Source: Begonia masoniana (taxonomy: Eukaryota; Streptophyta; Magnoliopsida; Cucurbitales; Begoniaceae). From it: a stretch of DNA of 64,000 nucleotides. Shown here piece by piece: positions 34,620 to 46,024 of the stretch. The position numbers and the translations under genes were made by a program. The notes beneath the pieces were generated by a model. That model had not been told where the DNA came from. It ran no database searches and was given only the letters and a program-made list of their open reading frames with translations. The first letter of the stretch is position 1; each line of letters begins with the position of its first letter. The stretch covers positions 3,721,043 through 3,785,042 of the forward strand of contig CM039509.1 of NCBI GenBank assembly GCA_022432975.1. The letters are read 5' to 3'.

Positions 34620-34710
34620 TTAATGTCCAGCAAATACACCCTAAATCTTACCACTAGGCTTTCCAGCAGCGTTTTAGACTCCATCCACTTCCTATTCAAC
34701 AAGCTTTGTC
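34620..34710 (-). pseudogene. Diverged duplicate of the 3' end of the ARM-repeat gene
   Basis: This 91-bp stretch aligns with 34861-34957, the last codons of the neighbouring ARM gene, at roughly 75% by eye: shared AAATCTTACCAC, AGGCTTTC and CCACTTCC.ATTCAACAAG. No further homologous sequence is seen to its left or right, so it is either a local duplication of the gene tail or the last trace of a deleted tandem copy. Confidence 0.6.
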
Positions 34711-34860
34711 AATTGGATCTTTGGACCAGCTAGCCATGCCTTTGAATAATCACACAATGCCATGAAGTTAACGAACAGACAGGACTTATACCTGGGAACC
34801 GATAAGGAAAACACCAAAGACAGTTGGGGTATCTATCAGGCCTTGTCCATGTTTAGAACG

Positions 34861-36513
34861 TTAAGGCCTGGCAAATACCCCCCAAATCTTACCACGACCA
34901 AGGCTTTCTAATAGCTTCTTAGATCCCTCCACTTCCAATTCAACAAGTTTCTGCAAATATAAACAAGCACCAGCCGCAACCATTTGTTTCCTGCAACTTT
35001 TTGACTCAACAAGAGAGGCTAATAATGAAACAGGATACTTTTTATCCAAATTATGAACTGAAGGGTCTAAAAGCTGAACTGCACTCACTATCCCTCTCTC
35101 ATCTTTCTGAAATATTCGCCTATTCGCTGCATAAGACATTAGATTCGACAAGGCCTTTGCTGCTGCTTCTTTCTCCTCACTTCCCTTACCATCTAACATT
35201 TTGATCAAGGGTGTGATACATCCAGTCTCGCCTATGTCTTTTCGAGTTTTTGTGCAGAACCCAAGCTCATAGACAGCTCGAGTTGCTGCTATTCGTACAC
35301 CCAGGATTCCAGAATTCAGTACTTCCACAAGGCAGCCTATGAATCCATTAGCGATAAGAACTTCGGCTGTTGCAGGGTACGAGGCCAAATGTCTCAACAA
35401 CTCAACCGTCGCTTCAAGGCTCCGAATTGATGGAGATGATCCCCAAATGCTCCTTAAACAGGCGATTCCACCTTCCTTGACAATTAGAATCTTCAAATTG
35501 TCATCATCTGCAGCCAGATTACAAAGACAACCAATTGCATTTTCCTGAGCAAGCGCTGTTCCTGAACCAAGAAGGCCTAGAAGAACAATTATCCCATTTT
35601 CCTCCACCACATTCTCTTTGATTTCATTGAATGCAGTGAGGTTCCTGAGGACCCTCGCTGCTGAAGCTTGTGAACCAGGGGTTCCGGCCTGGCAAATCTC
35701 TAACAGAGACGAAATTCCACCTCTAGAGCCAATCGCTCTAGCATTCTCTTTCGTATAGCTCAGAGACTCGAGCGCAATGCACGCTTTCTCTTTAGCAAAA
35801 CCACCTCCCGAATCTAGAACTCTAAGCAAATGATTCAGAAGCACCAAACCTTCAGCAACCAGTACGTGCTTGCTACTATCCACAACAGAAATCCTAGAAA
35901 TCGCAGCGACGGCCTTTTCTTTCAAATCGAGAGAAGTCGAATCGAGTAAACGAACGAGAATCTGAACCACACCTTGAGCGACGGCTATCATCACGTTCTT
36001 ATCGTCTTCGCGCAGCAACCCTAACAGCGAGTCCATAGACGAGTTCTTCGACTCAGCGGTCCCAATCTGTAACCGAGTAATCAAATTCCTCGACTCAGCT
36101 CGTACGGCCTCCCTCCTCGACGTAGAGCTAGAAACACCGCCATCGAGAAAAACTCCACTCTTAATCAAAATATCAGCGTCACCGATTTGCCGATCGAGCG
36201 TGGCGATGACGAAATCGATGTCGCTCTGAGTCTTGAGCTTGCCGTCTGTGAGACAGGAAGTCTGACATTTTCTAGCAAGAGATAAGGCGTCGTCAAGAGT
36301 ATTGGAAATAGAGTGAAGAAGATCGAGAAAGAGGGAATTGGAAGTAGAGCAAGGGTACTGAGAGAAGTCGGAGAGGTGAGAACGGAAATCGGAGACTTTG
36401 CTACCGACTATAAACCATTTGCCTCTGAAGCTTTGGACGTTGGAGATTTCCCCAAGCAGAGCACTGAGAAGCTGGTTCGCCAGGGCGATAGGGTCGTCCT
36501 CTGAGATTTTCAT
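34861..36513 (-). CDS. Armadillo-repeat protein, intronless
   Basis: The 550-residue frame starts at MKISEDDPIALANQLL (ATG at 36513). A longer in-frame ORF reaches 36678, but its extra residues are encoded by a CT-rich 5' leader (poly Leu-Ser), so the internal ATG is preferred. The first 170 residues are a helical N-terminal domain without a U-box. From about 190 onward come repeated ARM units (for example KEKAVAAISRISVVDSSKHV, QENAIGCLCNLAADDDNLK, KEAAAKALSNLMSYAANRR). This matches the plant ARM-only family annotated as vacuolar protein 8-like. ARM solenoids bind partner proteins; the specific role is not evident. No damage is seen. Confidence 0.92.
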   Translation of the reverse strand: MKISEDDPIALANQLLSALLGEISNVQSFRGKWFIVGSKVSDFRSHLSDFSQYPCSTSNSLFLDLLHSISNTLDDALSLARKCQTSCLTDGKLKTQSDIDFVIATLDRQIGDADILIKSGVFLDGGVSSSTSRREAVRAESRNLITRLQIGTAESKNSSMDSLLGLLREDDKNVMIAVAQGVVQILVRLLDSTSLDLKEKAVAAISRISVVDSSKHVLVAEGLVLLNHLLRVLDSGGGFAKEKACIALESLSYTKENARAIGSRGGISSLLEICQAGTPGSQASAARVLRNLTAFNEIKENVVEENGIIVLLGLLGSGTALAQENAIGCLCNLAADDDNLKILIVKEGGIACLRSIWGSSPSIRSLEATVELLRHLASYPATAEVLIANGFIGCLVEVLNSGILGVRIAATRAVYELGFCTKTRKDIGETGCITPLIKMLDGKGSEEKEAAAKALSNLMSYAANRRIFQKDERGIVSAVQLLDPSVHNLDKKYPVSLLASLVESKSCRKQMVAAGACLYLQKLVELEVEGSKKLLESLGRGKIWGVFARP

Positions 36514-36517
36514 GGCT

Positions 36518-36520
<3 letters not shown>

Positions 36521-36547
<27 letters not shown>
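36521..36547 (+). repeat. (GA)n tract in the 5' leader of the ARM gene
   Basis: About 13 GA units (CT on the coding strand) lie just upstream of the chosen ATG. CT-rich leaders are common in plant genes; the length may vary between individuals. Confidence 0.9.
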
Positions 36548-36551
<4 letters not shown>

Positions 36552-37298
36552 ATGTAGTATATAGGGGAAAGGAGAGGAGCAGCAGAAGAGAGAGAAGAGA
36601 AAAGGCTATTCTGCAATGGGAAAGGAGCCAGCACCTTTTCCCATTCTGTACCTGCTCAAGGTCTGAATTCTTAGTCAATGAGTTAAAACCTAAAAAACAA
36701 AAATGTTAAAACCAATTTTAACCGATATGGGTTTATTTTTAAAATATTCTTTAACTAAAAATTTTAACAACTAAAATTTTAAATTACGGGGCCGATCATT
36801 CAATTATCAATTTACACCGAGATCGGGTGCCAATCTAAATTGAACAGCTTTTCGATATGTCTAGTGCTTACGTGACACAGTCGGATAGTTGATATGGGGG
36901 TGGAGACCCCCCCCCCCCCGGTTCAACGCCTTGGATTGACCCCTCATTTTCTGCCTCTGCTTTTTAAGGTTGTTGTGAACGGGACATCACCGACCCGGAT
37001 TGGCTCCCCGTTCTCAAAATGAGTTATGAGAATGGGGTCGCAGCCCCAAAACGACCTTCCGATCTCAATTTTTTTTCCTGAAAATGGGAGTCGATGTGAG
37101 ACGTGAAGACCCCTTGTTCAACGTAGGGGTGGCACGGGCCGGTCCCGAGCCTGGATCGAAACCGGTCCGAATGGTTTCAGAATTTTAATCCCGAAACCCA
37201 AACCCAAACGGGTCCCGGTTCCTCACAAATTATTTATTTATTTATTTTTAACGAAAAAATTATGAAAAATAATAAAATTTTAAAAAATGATAAATATA

Positions 37299-37466
37299 AC
37301 AAAATAAATACAACATCCAAAATAAATATAAGTATGTAACATACAAACTAAAAATCTAAATTCAACTATCAAACATTAAAATGAAAAAAATACAACATCC
37401 AAAATAAATCTAAGTATGTAACATACAAACTAAAAGTCTAAATCCAACTATCAAACATTAAAATGT
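37299..37466 (+). repeat. Two tandem copies of an 80-87-bp repeat in the hAT element
   Basis: Both copies contain ACAACATCCAAAATAAAT, AAGTATGTAACATACAAACT and CAACTATCAAACATTAAAAT. They differ by a few bases. Confidence 0.85.
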
Positions 37467-37797
37467 AATCTAAGAAACTAAATACAATATAAAAAAATGT
37501 CATGAAACCAATTCCTTCTACCATTTTCAATGCTAATTCATCGATTATAATCTTCTTAGCTAGAAATTCTCTAGCACCCATTATAGTAAATATTGGTATA
37601 TTAGCACTCTTGCCCTCAATAGTTTTAAAGGACAAAATTGCTTGCATATTGTCCACATTTCGTGAATACTTTTGCCATACTTTGATATGTTTTATCATAC
37701 TTGAAGCCACATTTTTCGTCGGGTGTGCTACATATTTTTGCCTACAATAATTACACTTTGCTTGATCCGGACCGAGGACCGGACCGTGGTCCATCAC
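37438..37797 (-). pseudogene. BED zinc-finger / hAT transposase N-terminal remnant
   Basis: The translation has AKCNYCRQKYVAHPTKNVAS, SMIKHIKVWQKYS and, later, AKKIIIDELALKMVEGIGF, which together match the BED finger and following segment of plant hAT transposases. The catalytic core and dimerisation domain are absent, so no transposase is made. The second His of the finger seems to be altered. Confidence 0.75.
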
Positions 37798-38334
37798 CCT
37801 GGGACCAAAACCGGACCGAAACTGTCGGTTCGGTCTGGTTATTGGTCTGCGGTCTGGTCTTGCCCTCCCCTAGTTCAACATGCACTGCACGTGATTCGAG
37901 AATGGAGGGTCACTGCCCCAGATCGGCCCCCCGTTGTTGGCTCTAACTTTTGGGTAAGATTGAGAACGGAGGGTCACTGTACTGAAATGGCCCCCAATCT
38001 TAATTATTTTGTCTGAGAACGAGGGGTCGTTCTCAGGAACGGGGCGCCGTTCTCAAGAACGAGAGGCCAATCTCCTACACTATATAAGAAAACACCTCTC
38101 ATTCTCATCCTTTGTTGGCAAAAAAAACCTCTATTCTTTCTTGTTCCGATGAATTTTCTCTATATTAGCGACGTCGATGGATTCTGATTCGACTAGATAT
38201 GTTGATTTAGACGAGACAACAACTTGTGATGGTAATATGGATTGGTATTCGCACTCCACGCCTGTAGGGTGGCAAATCAATATTTAGATAAGTTAAAAAG
38301 TCAACCTAGGTAGGAAATTTCGTCCATTATCGAG

Positions 38335-38575
38335 ATAGTGAGAAATGATTTGAATGTCAACATTACATCAAGTCTTGCCAGAAGAGCAAGAAGCGAGGCT
38401 CGAAAACTTAATGAAGAGAAATGCGACAAACAAAACAAGCTATTGTGGTCGTACGCAGAAGAAATTCGTAGATCAAATCTGGGTAGCACATTGGGTCTAC
38501 AGACTTACTTGGTGGACTTTGCCGATAATGAGTCATGTGTATTCGAAATGATGTATATGTGTTGAACCAGAGCAC
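38335..38575 (+). pseudogene. MuDR-type transposase fragment in the second MULE
   Basis: The translation has RNDLNVNITSSLARRARSEA, then NKLLWSYAEEIRRSNLGST and FEMMYMC. It shares LLWSYAEEIRRSN.GST and MYMC with the fragment at 12040-12492, so both MULEs come from related transposases. It is cut off by stops on both sides and lacks the catalytic core. Confidence 0.75.
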
Positions 38576-39459
38576 CTTGTGACGACGGTGCCCGATTTGT
38601 CGGACCTCATTGAGATGGTCCTCCTTGTGAAAACGATTGAAAATTTGAAAGAGTACGTTCAGTCGGTCCACCTTATGACGAAGCAACATTTCGTTTAATC
38701 ACCAATTTGGGAGCCATTTGAGGAAATTTTAGGGATTTATGTTGAATTTAGAATTTGGGGATTTTGACGATTTATGGCTCGAATTTGTAGGATTTTTTGG
38801 CTGATATTTGAAGAAAACTATTAGGAAGCGTGAAATGGTCGGATTTTGGGTTGGAATCGCAGGGGGCCGAGAGAAAATCAAATTTTTCGACAATGGAGGG
38901 CGAGAATGGGGGGGATCGGCCCCCGATCCAGGACAGTGACCCCATGTTCTTAACATTTATTTTGACAACGGGAGGACACCGCTCTAGATTGACTCTCCGT
39001 TCTCAAAATGACGTATGAGAACGTGGTCATTACCCCGGATCGGCCCCCGGTTCTCATACCTCATTTTGAGAACAGGGGGCTGATCTGGGGCGGTGACCCC
39101 TAGTTTTCGAGAACCTTGAAAAGGAAGAGGCATGGAACGAGGGGCCGATCCGGGGCGGTGTCCTTCCGATCCTTGTGGTGCACCTTGATCGGGGAGTCTC
39201 TACCTTCCACATCGACCTTCCTACCCAATATGTTCAGTGTCACGTAAACACTGGACAAATTGAGAGGTCGCTCAATTTATATCGGCCCACCGATCTCAGT
39301 GTAAATTGAGAACGGTGGGTGATCGGCTCATTGTCAAGGTATGGTTTGTTACATTTTTTATAGTTTAAGGTTTTTGTTGTTAAAATTTTTAGTTTAAGGA
39401 TTATTTCAAATTAAACTCATACTTTAATATTTAAATTGGTTTTAACCCAAAACAAAAAT

Positions 39460-40374
39460 TCATATATATATATATATATATAAATAGATTGGCTTATCTT
39501 CATTATTTTCTCTGTTGAGCTTACTCTGATGTTTTCCGTCAACGTGGGACTAGTTTAGTTGGCGCAGATTGAATGGATTAAGCCAAAGTTTTAAGTAGAG
39601 TTGAAAGTTTCAAGTGATTTTATTTCTTTAGCATTTTTCAAAAATTACTAACTAAAATCAACAAAACCCGACCAAAATACACATCCGTTTGTCGTCTTTT
39701 ACGTGTTTAATTAAAAATAATTATTATTTTTTTAATAATAATGATGACCATCCCATGCAAGGAGAGACTTAATTTAATTAGTATTATGCTTTTGACTATG
39801 TGATGGCTTATTTAGCTGGCAATGACGAGTGGGTGCATTATTACTATAATTATTATAATAATTATTATGGACCAATCACGACTCGCTACGATGACTGTGA
39901 CCCAATCAACCATGCAACCTCATAATTCCTTATCTGCCCTCTGTTGACCAATTACTTTAGTTTGAGTGTTATTTACATTAATCTCGTAATTGGATCATTA
40001 TTATTTATTAACTTATTTAAATAGTAATTATTTATTATTTATTATTTTTATTAAAAAATGAGGTAAGTTAGATTAATCTTTTAGAGTGTTGACTTGAAGC
40101 ATTGATTGTTTAACGTAAATAGTAGCTATGCACATGGATTATATGATAAATTTATTTTTTTAATTAAAAATAAATAATAATAATAATAATAAATCTAGTC
40201 GGGGATTTACGTGTTGAATAACGAAGATTGATTTGTAGATGACTATAAATTTTAGACTATGTAAATTCGTGACTTCTAAAGATCCGAAGATATTAAAAAT
40301 TAAGGTAAAGTGCAATATGAAGCTTAACGTTTGAAATTATTTATAAATTATATCTTAAATTATTTGTTGGACAA
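39460..40374. other. AT-rich intergenic DNA
   Basis: There is an (AT)n microsatellite at 39462-39483, and several stretches of TTATTATTATTA-like sequence at 39715-39740, 39838-39870 and 40010-40060. No gene or clear element is seen. Confidence 0.5.
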
Positions 40375-40382
40375 ATCAAATT

Positions 40383-41052
40383 TAGAGATGAAAAATAAAC
40401 GAGCTGACTCGATACCGTAGCGGGCTCGGCTTAGCTCAATTTGTTTAACTTTGGCTCTCGAGCCGGCTCGGGATGAATTTTTTTTTTTACCTGGCTCGTT
40501 GAGCTCGCTAGGCACAAGTCGTTTAACTCTTTAGACTCGGTGAGCCAAACTTTTTTAAGTTTGGTCAGCTTGTTTAGTCACCTTAATTGCAAATGATTGA
40601 GAATTAAATAGATGTCAACCTAGTTAGTATGTAAGTAATGATGCAACTATTAAATATTTGTAATGATATTTGTGTGATATTTTTTCTTACATCATCTCAA
40701 ATAATTTTTTCCCTAAATACATGTAATTTTATATATTAATAAAATAATTTTGTTAACTAAATAACTAACTAAATTATAATGATAAATAATTATTATAATT
40801 TTAATTATTAAATATTTTTAAAAATATATATTACATTTATATAAATTAAAAAAATTTACGTACGTTTAGTTCGTTAGGCTTTTTTCATTAAACTCGTTTA
40901 GTCAGCTCGGCTTGGGTTAAAAAAATTTTTAGTCTGGCTCATTAGTTTCGACTCGTTGGGCTTGTAAGACTCGGTTCGTTTAACTCGATAGGTTCGGTAA
41001 ACGAGATTTTTTTAGGCTCGGGTCGGCCTGACCTGCTCGTTTGTCATATCTA
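40383..41052. mobile_element. hAT-like MITE, 670 bp
   Basis: The termini are TAGAGATGAAAAATAAACGAGC and (reverse complement) TAGATATGACAAACGAGC. The 8-bp flanks are ATCAAATT (40375-40382) and ATCAAACT (41053-41060), 7 of 8 matching. The outer 150 bp on each side are full of GCTCGG/CTCGTT words in opposite orientation; the centre is AT-rich and codes for nothing. Confidence 0.75.
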
Positions 41053-41060
41053 ATCAAACT

Positions 41061-41474
41061 TTTATCTTTCAGTTTCAACATTTTGAATTTTTTTCGTCAA
41101 TTTATACATTAAATCTAACACATACCACGTTTTCCATTTAATAAGGTATTTTTTTCGAGAGGTTAGAAATCACGTTAAAACACCTAATCAGTAGAAAACA
41201 CAGTATACACGTACTAGATTCAACAGATAACATTAACGACAACGTCCAAATTATTTATAGTTAAAAGATAGACGTTCGATTTATCTAAATGTCAGGGTCT
41301 AATATATACTCTACTCTTAATTTAAACGTAGCAAGCCAAACCGGAATAAATTCAGGTCACCGAGCCTAACAATCCAAGAAGAGCTAACTTGATTGGGCCG
41401 TGCTGGCCCGTTTACTGGGCTTATCCGATCGCCATTGTTGAGGCGCTTCCGAATTACGGTGGAGATTCCTCCAA
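41061..41474. other. Former promoter region of the LCB2 pseudogene
   Basis: No gene is seen. The last 100 bp before the ATG are more GC-rich (GGGCCGTGCTGGCCCG), which fits an old promoter and leader. Confidence 0.4.
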
Positions 41475-44400
41475 ATGGTAACCATCCCCTACTTCACTGC
41501 TCTCACCACCTACTTCAGCTATGGGTTGCTCTTCGCATTTGGCCAATTCCGCTATCTTTTCCGAAAAGTTCTTGATTGGTGGAGTTCAACCAATCTTCAT
41601 GTCTATCTTCTTCCTTATCCAAAAAAAATATTAAATTGCTTTTCCGTGTCGGAGCATAATCCTCGATGGTATATATGCTGGAGTGGAGACATGGTTAATT
41701 TCTGTTGTTTATGGATACGCACCGATGTGCTTAGGCCTCGAGGATTTCTACATGCGTCGTTTGTATCTCCGTATTCGGGTATTTTCCCGATCGCTTCTAA
41801 TTGATACTTTCAAATGATACAATTGTTAACTGTTTGTTCTATGCGGCATTTTTGAGATTATTATTTGATGAAGAATGGCGATCAACATCAGGATAATGAA
41901 TGTTCAACAAATGTGGATGGGTGTTTTTTTATTTCAAAAAATAACGCGATGTATAGAAGCCGTATTAGAATTTTCTTTAAACTTTTTTTACGTTTAATGA
42001 GATGCTGCCCCATTTCGTCTACTCATTCATTAAATATATCAAACTTCATTCAAATTGGTATTCTTGTGCTCACTGAATCAAAGTCCAATGTTTTCTCTTG
42101 ATTGAGGGCTCAATTCATTTTTCTCTATAAAGATGTTTCATTGCATATCAGAATGGTTTATTCTGCTCATAGTTTTTCCTCTATGTTGTCATGTTACATG
42201 GTGTGGGTGGAAATCCTGTAACCGAACAATTTGAGTAACAACAGCTTCAAATCTAAGAAATAACTTTCAGACTTGGAATAGGAAGACGAAGAGAAGAAGA
42301 AGAAGAATAAGAAGAAGAAGGAAGAAAACATAGGAGTATGATTGTTCATGATTCCATTCCCGATACTCTACCCACAATATATCCTCCCCTAACCTAAACG
42401 CTCTCCATTACTAACAACTTTCGCCATGTCAACATCCTTTCCAAAACCCTCCCTTCCTCCTACTATAAGTTTTACCGAACAACCTATTATTATCACTACC
42501 ATTTGTATCATGTCATCACGGAATCTTTGTTTGAACTCCATTCCCAGAAAATGTGAGCGTATTTGTTTGTCTTATCCAACTCTATCTATTATGCAAGACT
42601 GTTTTGGATGACCAATTGCAAGTATTCGGACTCCTGGTTTTATGTGGTTGAGCGGCACTCTAATGACAATAATAAAACACTAAAGTGAGTAGTTTGTTAC
42701 AGCATTTTCAAAACTTATTCATCTCCGACATAGAGTGTTTCTTCCCTTTTTTCTCACTCCACAGCATGATTTGTGATATCTTTACAAGGTTGCTATCTTC
42801 TTTTTGTCAGCTAAATTTTTAGCATTAATCTTTTTAGTTGAACTGCATGCAGGTGAACTACAAATACAAACAGGTGTCTTAATTTGGGATCATATAATTA
42901 TCTAGGTTTTGCTGCCTCGGATGAATATTGAACTCCTCTTGTCATCGAGTCATTAAAGAGGTTTTCTCCTAGTACCTGTAGTGCCTGTGTCGATGGAGGT
43001 ACTGGTTAAGTTTTGCATTGTTTCCCTGCTTAGCATTTACCTGTAAAATAATTCAATTTTAATCATCAGGAACCACAACACTGCATATGGAATTGGAAGA
43101 TTGTGTAGCAGACTTTGTTGGAAAGCCTGCTGCAATAGTTTTTGGTATGGGATATGTAACAAACTCACCTATCTTTCCAGTTTTGATTGGCAAGGTTGGT
43201 TGATGAACTTATTCAGGCTACCGTTGGACTTGTGAGTCTACAATTTAAACATTTTTATTTGTTGCTTCTATATGCAGGGAGGGCTAATAGTTAGTGATTC
43301 ATTGAACCATAATTCTATAGTCATTGGAGGATCAGGAGCCACCATTCGTCTTTTTCAACATAATAGTATGTTCTATAAATTCTCATTGTCTGTTGCTCCT
43401 GATTGTAGACATTACCTGAATTGAAAATATTTTTTATTGTATGACTTTTTGTGTTTTAGTACCATCAGATTTAGAACGAGTCTTGAGAGTGCAAATTGCC
43501 GATGGACAACCTAGGACGCATAAACCTTGGAAGAAGATAATTGTCGTGGTGGAGGGAATATATAGTATGGAAGGGGAACTCTGCAAAATTCCGGAAATTG
43601 TTGCAATATGCAAGAAGTATAAGGTATCTCGTTTTTATAATAATGTCATCCAATAATTATCTTGGATTGGGTAGCTTTGAGATTTGTAAGTCTTGTAAGA
43701 GAAAATGAGCAATTTATGATATAACTCTAATGAGGATAAAATTGTTCCATTGAAATAAAACGACTAAAACAACACAACTGTAAAGTAAAATGCCACGGGT
43801 CCGGCAAAACATTGACCCAAAAAACAACCATGAGTTTCACATTCAAAAGACACCACTCTACAGAGTATTTTGCTAGACAATATTTAATAATCCCTTTAAT
43901 TCACTCTCCTTCCCTCTGTATATAATAAACTACCCCCCTAACATTAATTCTTAAAATGCATTTTTTAATTAATTTCCCAACAAACTCATTTGAAGAAAAA
44001 AGAATAATTGGTTTCCAGAGTAAATTTATTAGTAAGTCTAGTTTTCTAGATTAAGCTTGTTTCCCAAAGATTTGTTATCTGTATACAACCACTTAATCAC
44101 GCATCCAAGGCTAGCCATGATTTGAATTTTTTTCTTTTTTAATTTGTATATCTGTTTTAGGCTTACATCTATTTGGACGAGGCTCATAGCATTGGAGCAG
44201 TTGGAAAGTCGGGTAGAGGTGTCTATGAGCTATTAGGAGTTGATACGGCTGATGTAGATATCATGATGGGAACATTCACAAAATCATTTGGTTCACAATA
44301 CATCAGCCGTATTAGGAGTTGATACGGCTGATGTAGATATCTCCAGTAATGCCCATTATGCTTTACAATCCATCCAAAATCCCTGCCTTTTCCAGGGAAT

Positions 44401-45119
44401 GTCTTAAGCAAATGTAAGCATAAATTACTTTGGTGTGGATACTAACGTCGTGATGATTCCGTGACATAACGAAGCAGATTAAATACTAATCTTTATTGTT
44501 TGAAATAATTTTGTTTTGCAGGTTGCTGTTGTGACAGTTGCTTTTCCAGCTACCCCTCTACTTTTAGCAAAAGCACCTATATGCATATCCGCCTCACATA
44601 CCAAAGAAGACCTTCTTAAAAGCCTTGGAGGTTTGAAGTTTTTATTTCTGTTTTTGATTTACTTACCTCTATGTTACAATTTCTTTTTGTTATTTGCCTT
44701 TCATATACCAGCGGAATTTGGAACTGATTTCAATCAAAATCTAAGGAATCGAACATGATGGATATTTTTCAGTTTAGATTTCTATCGATCCTACCATTTC
44801 AGGCAAACAGTTAAACGAAAAGATAATATTGTTTATGTAGTTCATCAACAACCTTATAGAAGAGATGTCATCATATTGATTTAGTAGAAGCTTATGGTTT
44901 TGCTAGAATGGCTAGATTTGACAGTGCTTTGGAAATATTGTGTTATTATTTAGTGAACACCTATTTTAATGAGCCGACGAAACGGAATGAGATGGACATG
45001 AAGCTCTGTTGTGGTGGTAGGTTATCAGTGAAGTTGGTGATTTAGTGGGGGGTATTAAGTACTTCCCTGCTGAGCCCCAGAAGCAGCAGCTTGGCAAAGA
45101 TACCCTCAAGGTGGACTGA
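41475..45119 (+). pseudogene. LCB2: Serine palmitoyltransferase subunit 2 (LCB2) pseudogene
   Basis: LCB2 is the PLP-binding subunit that condenses serine with palmitoyl-CoA, the first step of sphingolipid synthesis in the ER. Recognisable exons: 41475-41600 (MVTIPYFTALTTYFSYG), 41713-41778 (GYAPMCLGLEDFYMRRLYL), about 42609-42682 (NDNNKTLK), 42905-43007, 43070-43195, 43278-43365, 43459-43623 (KKIIVVVEGIYSMEG), 44161-44296 ([13 protein letters not shown] and the lysine motif GTFTKSFGS), 44341-44410, 44521-44630 and 45024-45119. Damage: the exon 2 acceptor lacks AG, TGA replaces Cys at 42929, frames shift in the third exon, and the segment between TFTKSFGS and SPVMPIM (about 80-90 residues) is gone, replaced by a 32-bp duplication. 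All introns are kept, so it is a decayed gene duplicate and not a retrocopy. Confidence 0.92.
44231..44341 (+). repeat. 32-bp direct repeat at the internal deletion of the LCB2 pseudogene
   Basis: The stretch 44231-44262 starting TATTAGGAGTTGATACGGCT is repeated without change at 44310-44341. The second copy joins directly to sequence from a much later exon. This looks like templated filler added during repair of the break that removed the missing exons. Confidence 0.9.
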
Positions 45120-45479
45120 AACAATTTGAAGATTCTTGAATAGAGTGGTAACCGAGTCTGCGATGCAGTCGAGCGCTACTTAAAGTTGCCAGTTGCATGA
45201 ACCCTGCAAGTGGAGACCGGCATTTGCGTTCCTCTTTTTCGATTTTCCATCGGCTGCGGTTGTTTATTGTACAGGTACCTCCATTCTCTTGGCCAATCAG
45301 TTTCAATTGAACGTTTTATGGATGTAGAGTTAGTTAAAGAATTGTAATATATAGATGAGTAACAGTTATGCACGAGCTCACCTTCCACTTTTCCCTTTAC
45401 AATAAATGAGTAGTATTTTGCGTGAACTCTACAATCAAATTTAGAATCTATGTGATTAGTTTGAGATACGAATGACCTA
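45120..45479. other. 3' flank of the LCB2 pseudogene
   Basis: No gene or repeat is seen; it probably includes the former 3' UTR. Confidence 0.5.
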
Positions 45480-46024
45480 ATGTAATGCTCCAAATTTTTA
45501 AAATACTTATTTTTCTTAATTTGAAATCTTGAAATTTTTGCTAAATTGATTTATCGAATTAGGTTTAAAATCGAGCATTAAAAATTTAAATTTCAAAATA
45601 TTTGAAAGTCTTTAATGAAATCATTAAATACACGTAAACTTTTAAAATAAAGTTCAAATATTAAATAGTTTTGTTAAAATTGAAATAAATGCAGAGTTAA
45701 AATAATTCATAAAATTTTATTAACGATAAAGTTAACATAATTTATTCAAAGTTTCAACTGAAAAAAAATATGAAATGTCATCGAAAATTGAAATATACTA
45801 ATTTAAATTCTTTCCGACTTAAAAATAATTTCTTCTTCTGTGTGCTCACTTGCCTCTGGAAGGTTCTCGATCAAAATTATTTTTTTCTCAGATAAAAATT
45901 TATATACATTACAAAATTACAAACTATGAAAATAACTCAGTAAGTGAAAACATGTGTATGTATAAAATTAATATTATATTTTACTGAATCCTGACTTAAC
46001 AGTTACATACTAATTAGAACTCAT

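Larger units (their letters stand above)
37124..37872 (-). mobile_element. Non-autonomous hAT element, 749 bp
   Basis: The ends are TAGGGGTGGCACGGGCCGG and (reverse complement) TAGGGGAGGGCAAGACCAG. The 8-bp target duplication is GTTCAACG (37116-37123) and GTTCAACA (37873-37880), 7 of 8 matching. Both features identify hAT. The interior keeps a remnant of a BED zinc-finger coding region (minus strand) and two copies of an 82-87-bp repeat. It is nested in the second MULE. Confidence 0.85.
36880..39250. repeat. GC-rich inverted and direct repeats of a GGGGCCGATC/GGTGACCCC type
   Basis: Outside the nested hAT, blocks such as GAACGGGGGGCCGATC, CGGTGACCCC, GGATCGGCCCC and TTGAGAACGG recur in both orientations in three clusters (36880-37115, 37881-38060, 38865-39320). 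They stand out sharply from the AT-rich surroundings. They look like subterminal repeats of this MULE and could fold into strong hairpins. Confidence 0.7.
36705..39448 (+). mobile_element. Second MULE, 2744 bp, with a nested hAT element
   Basis: Arms of about 125-150 bp are inverted: left GTTAAAACCAATTTTAACC, right (reverse complement) GGGTTAAAACCAATTTAAA, both continuing through AACTAAAAATTTTAACAAC. An 11-bp sequence AAAACAAAAAT directly flanks both ends (36694-36704 and 39449-39459); it is A-rich but placed exactly. Inside are a transposase fragment (38335-38575), repeated GC-rich blocks and the hAT element at 37124-37872. The first two G of the left terminus seem to be lost. Confidence 0.75.

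Noticed and set aside
36514..36678. N-terminal extension of the ARM protein frame (55 extra codons)
   Set aside because: It is coded by a CT-rich leader giving Leu-Ser repeats; the conserved family start is at the internal ATG at 36513.
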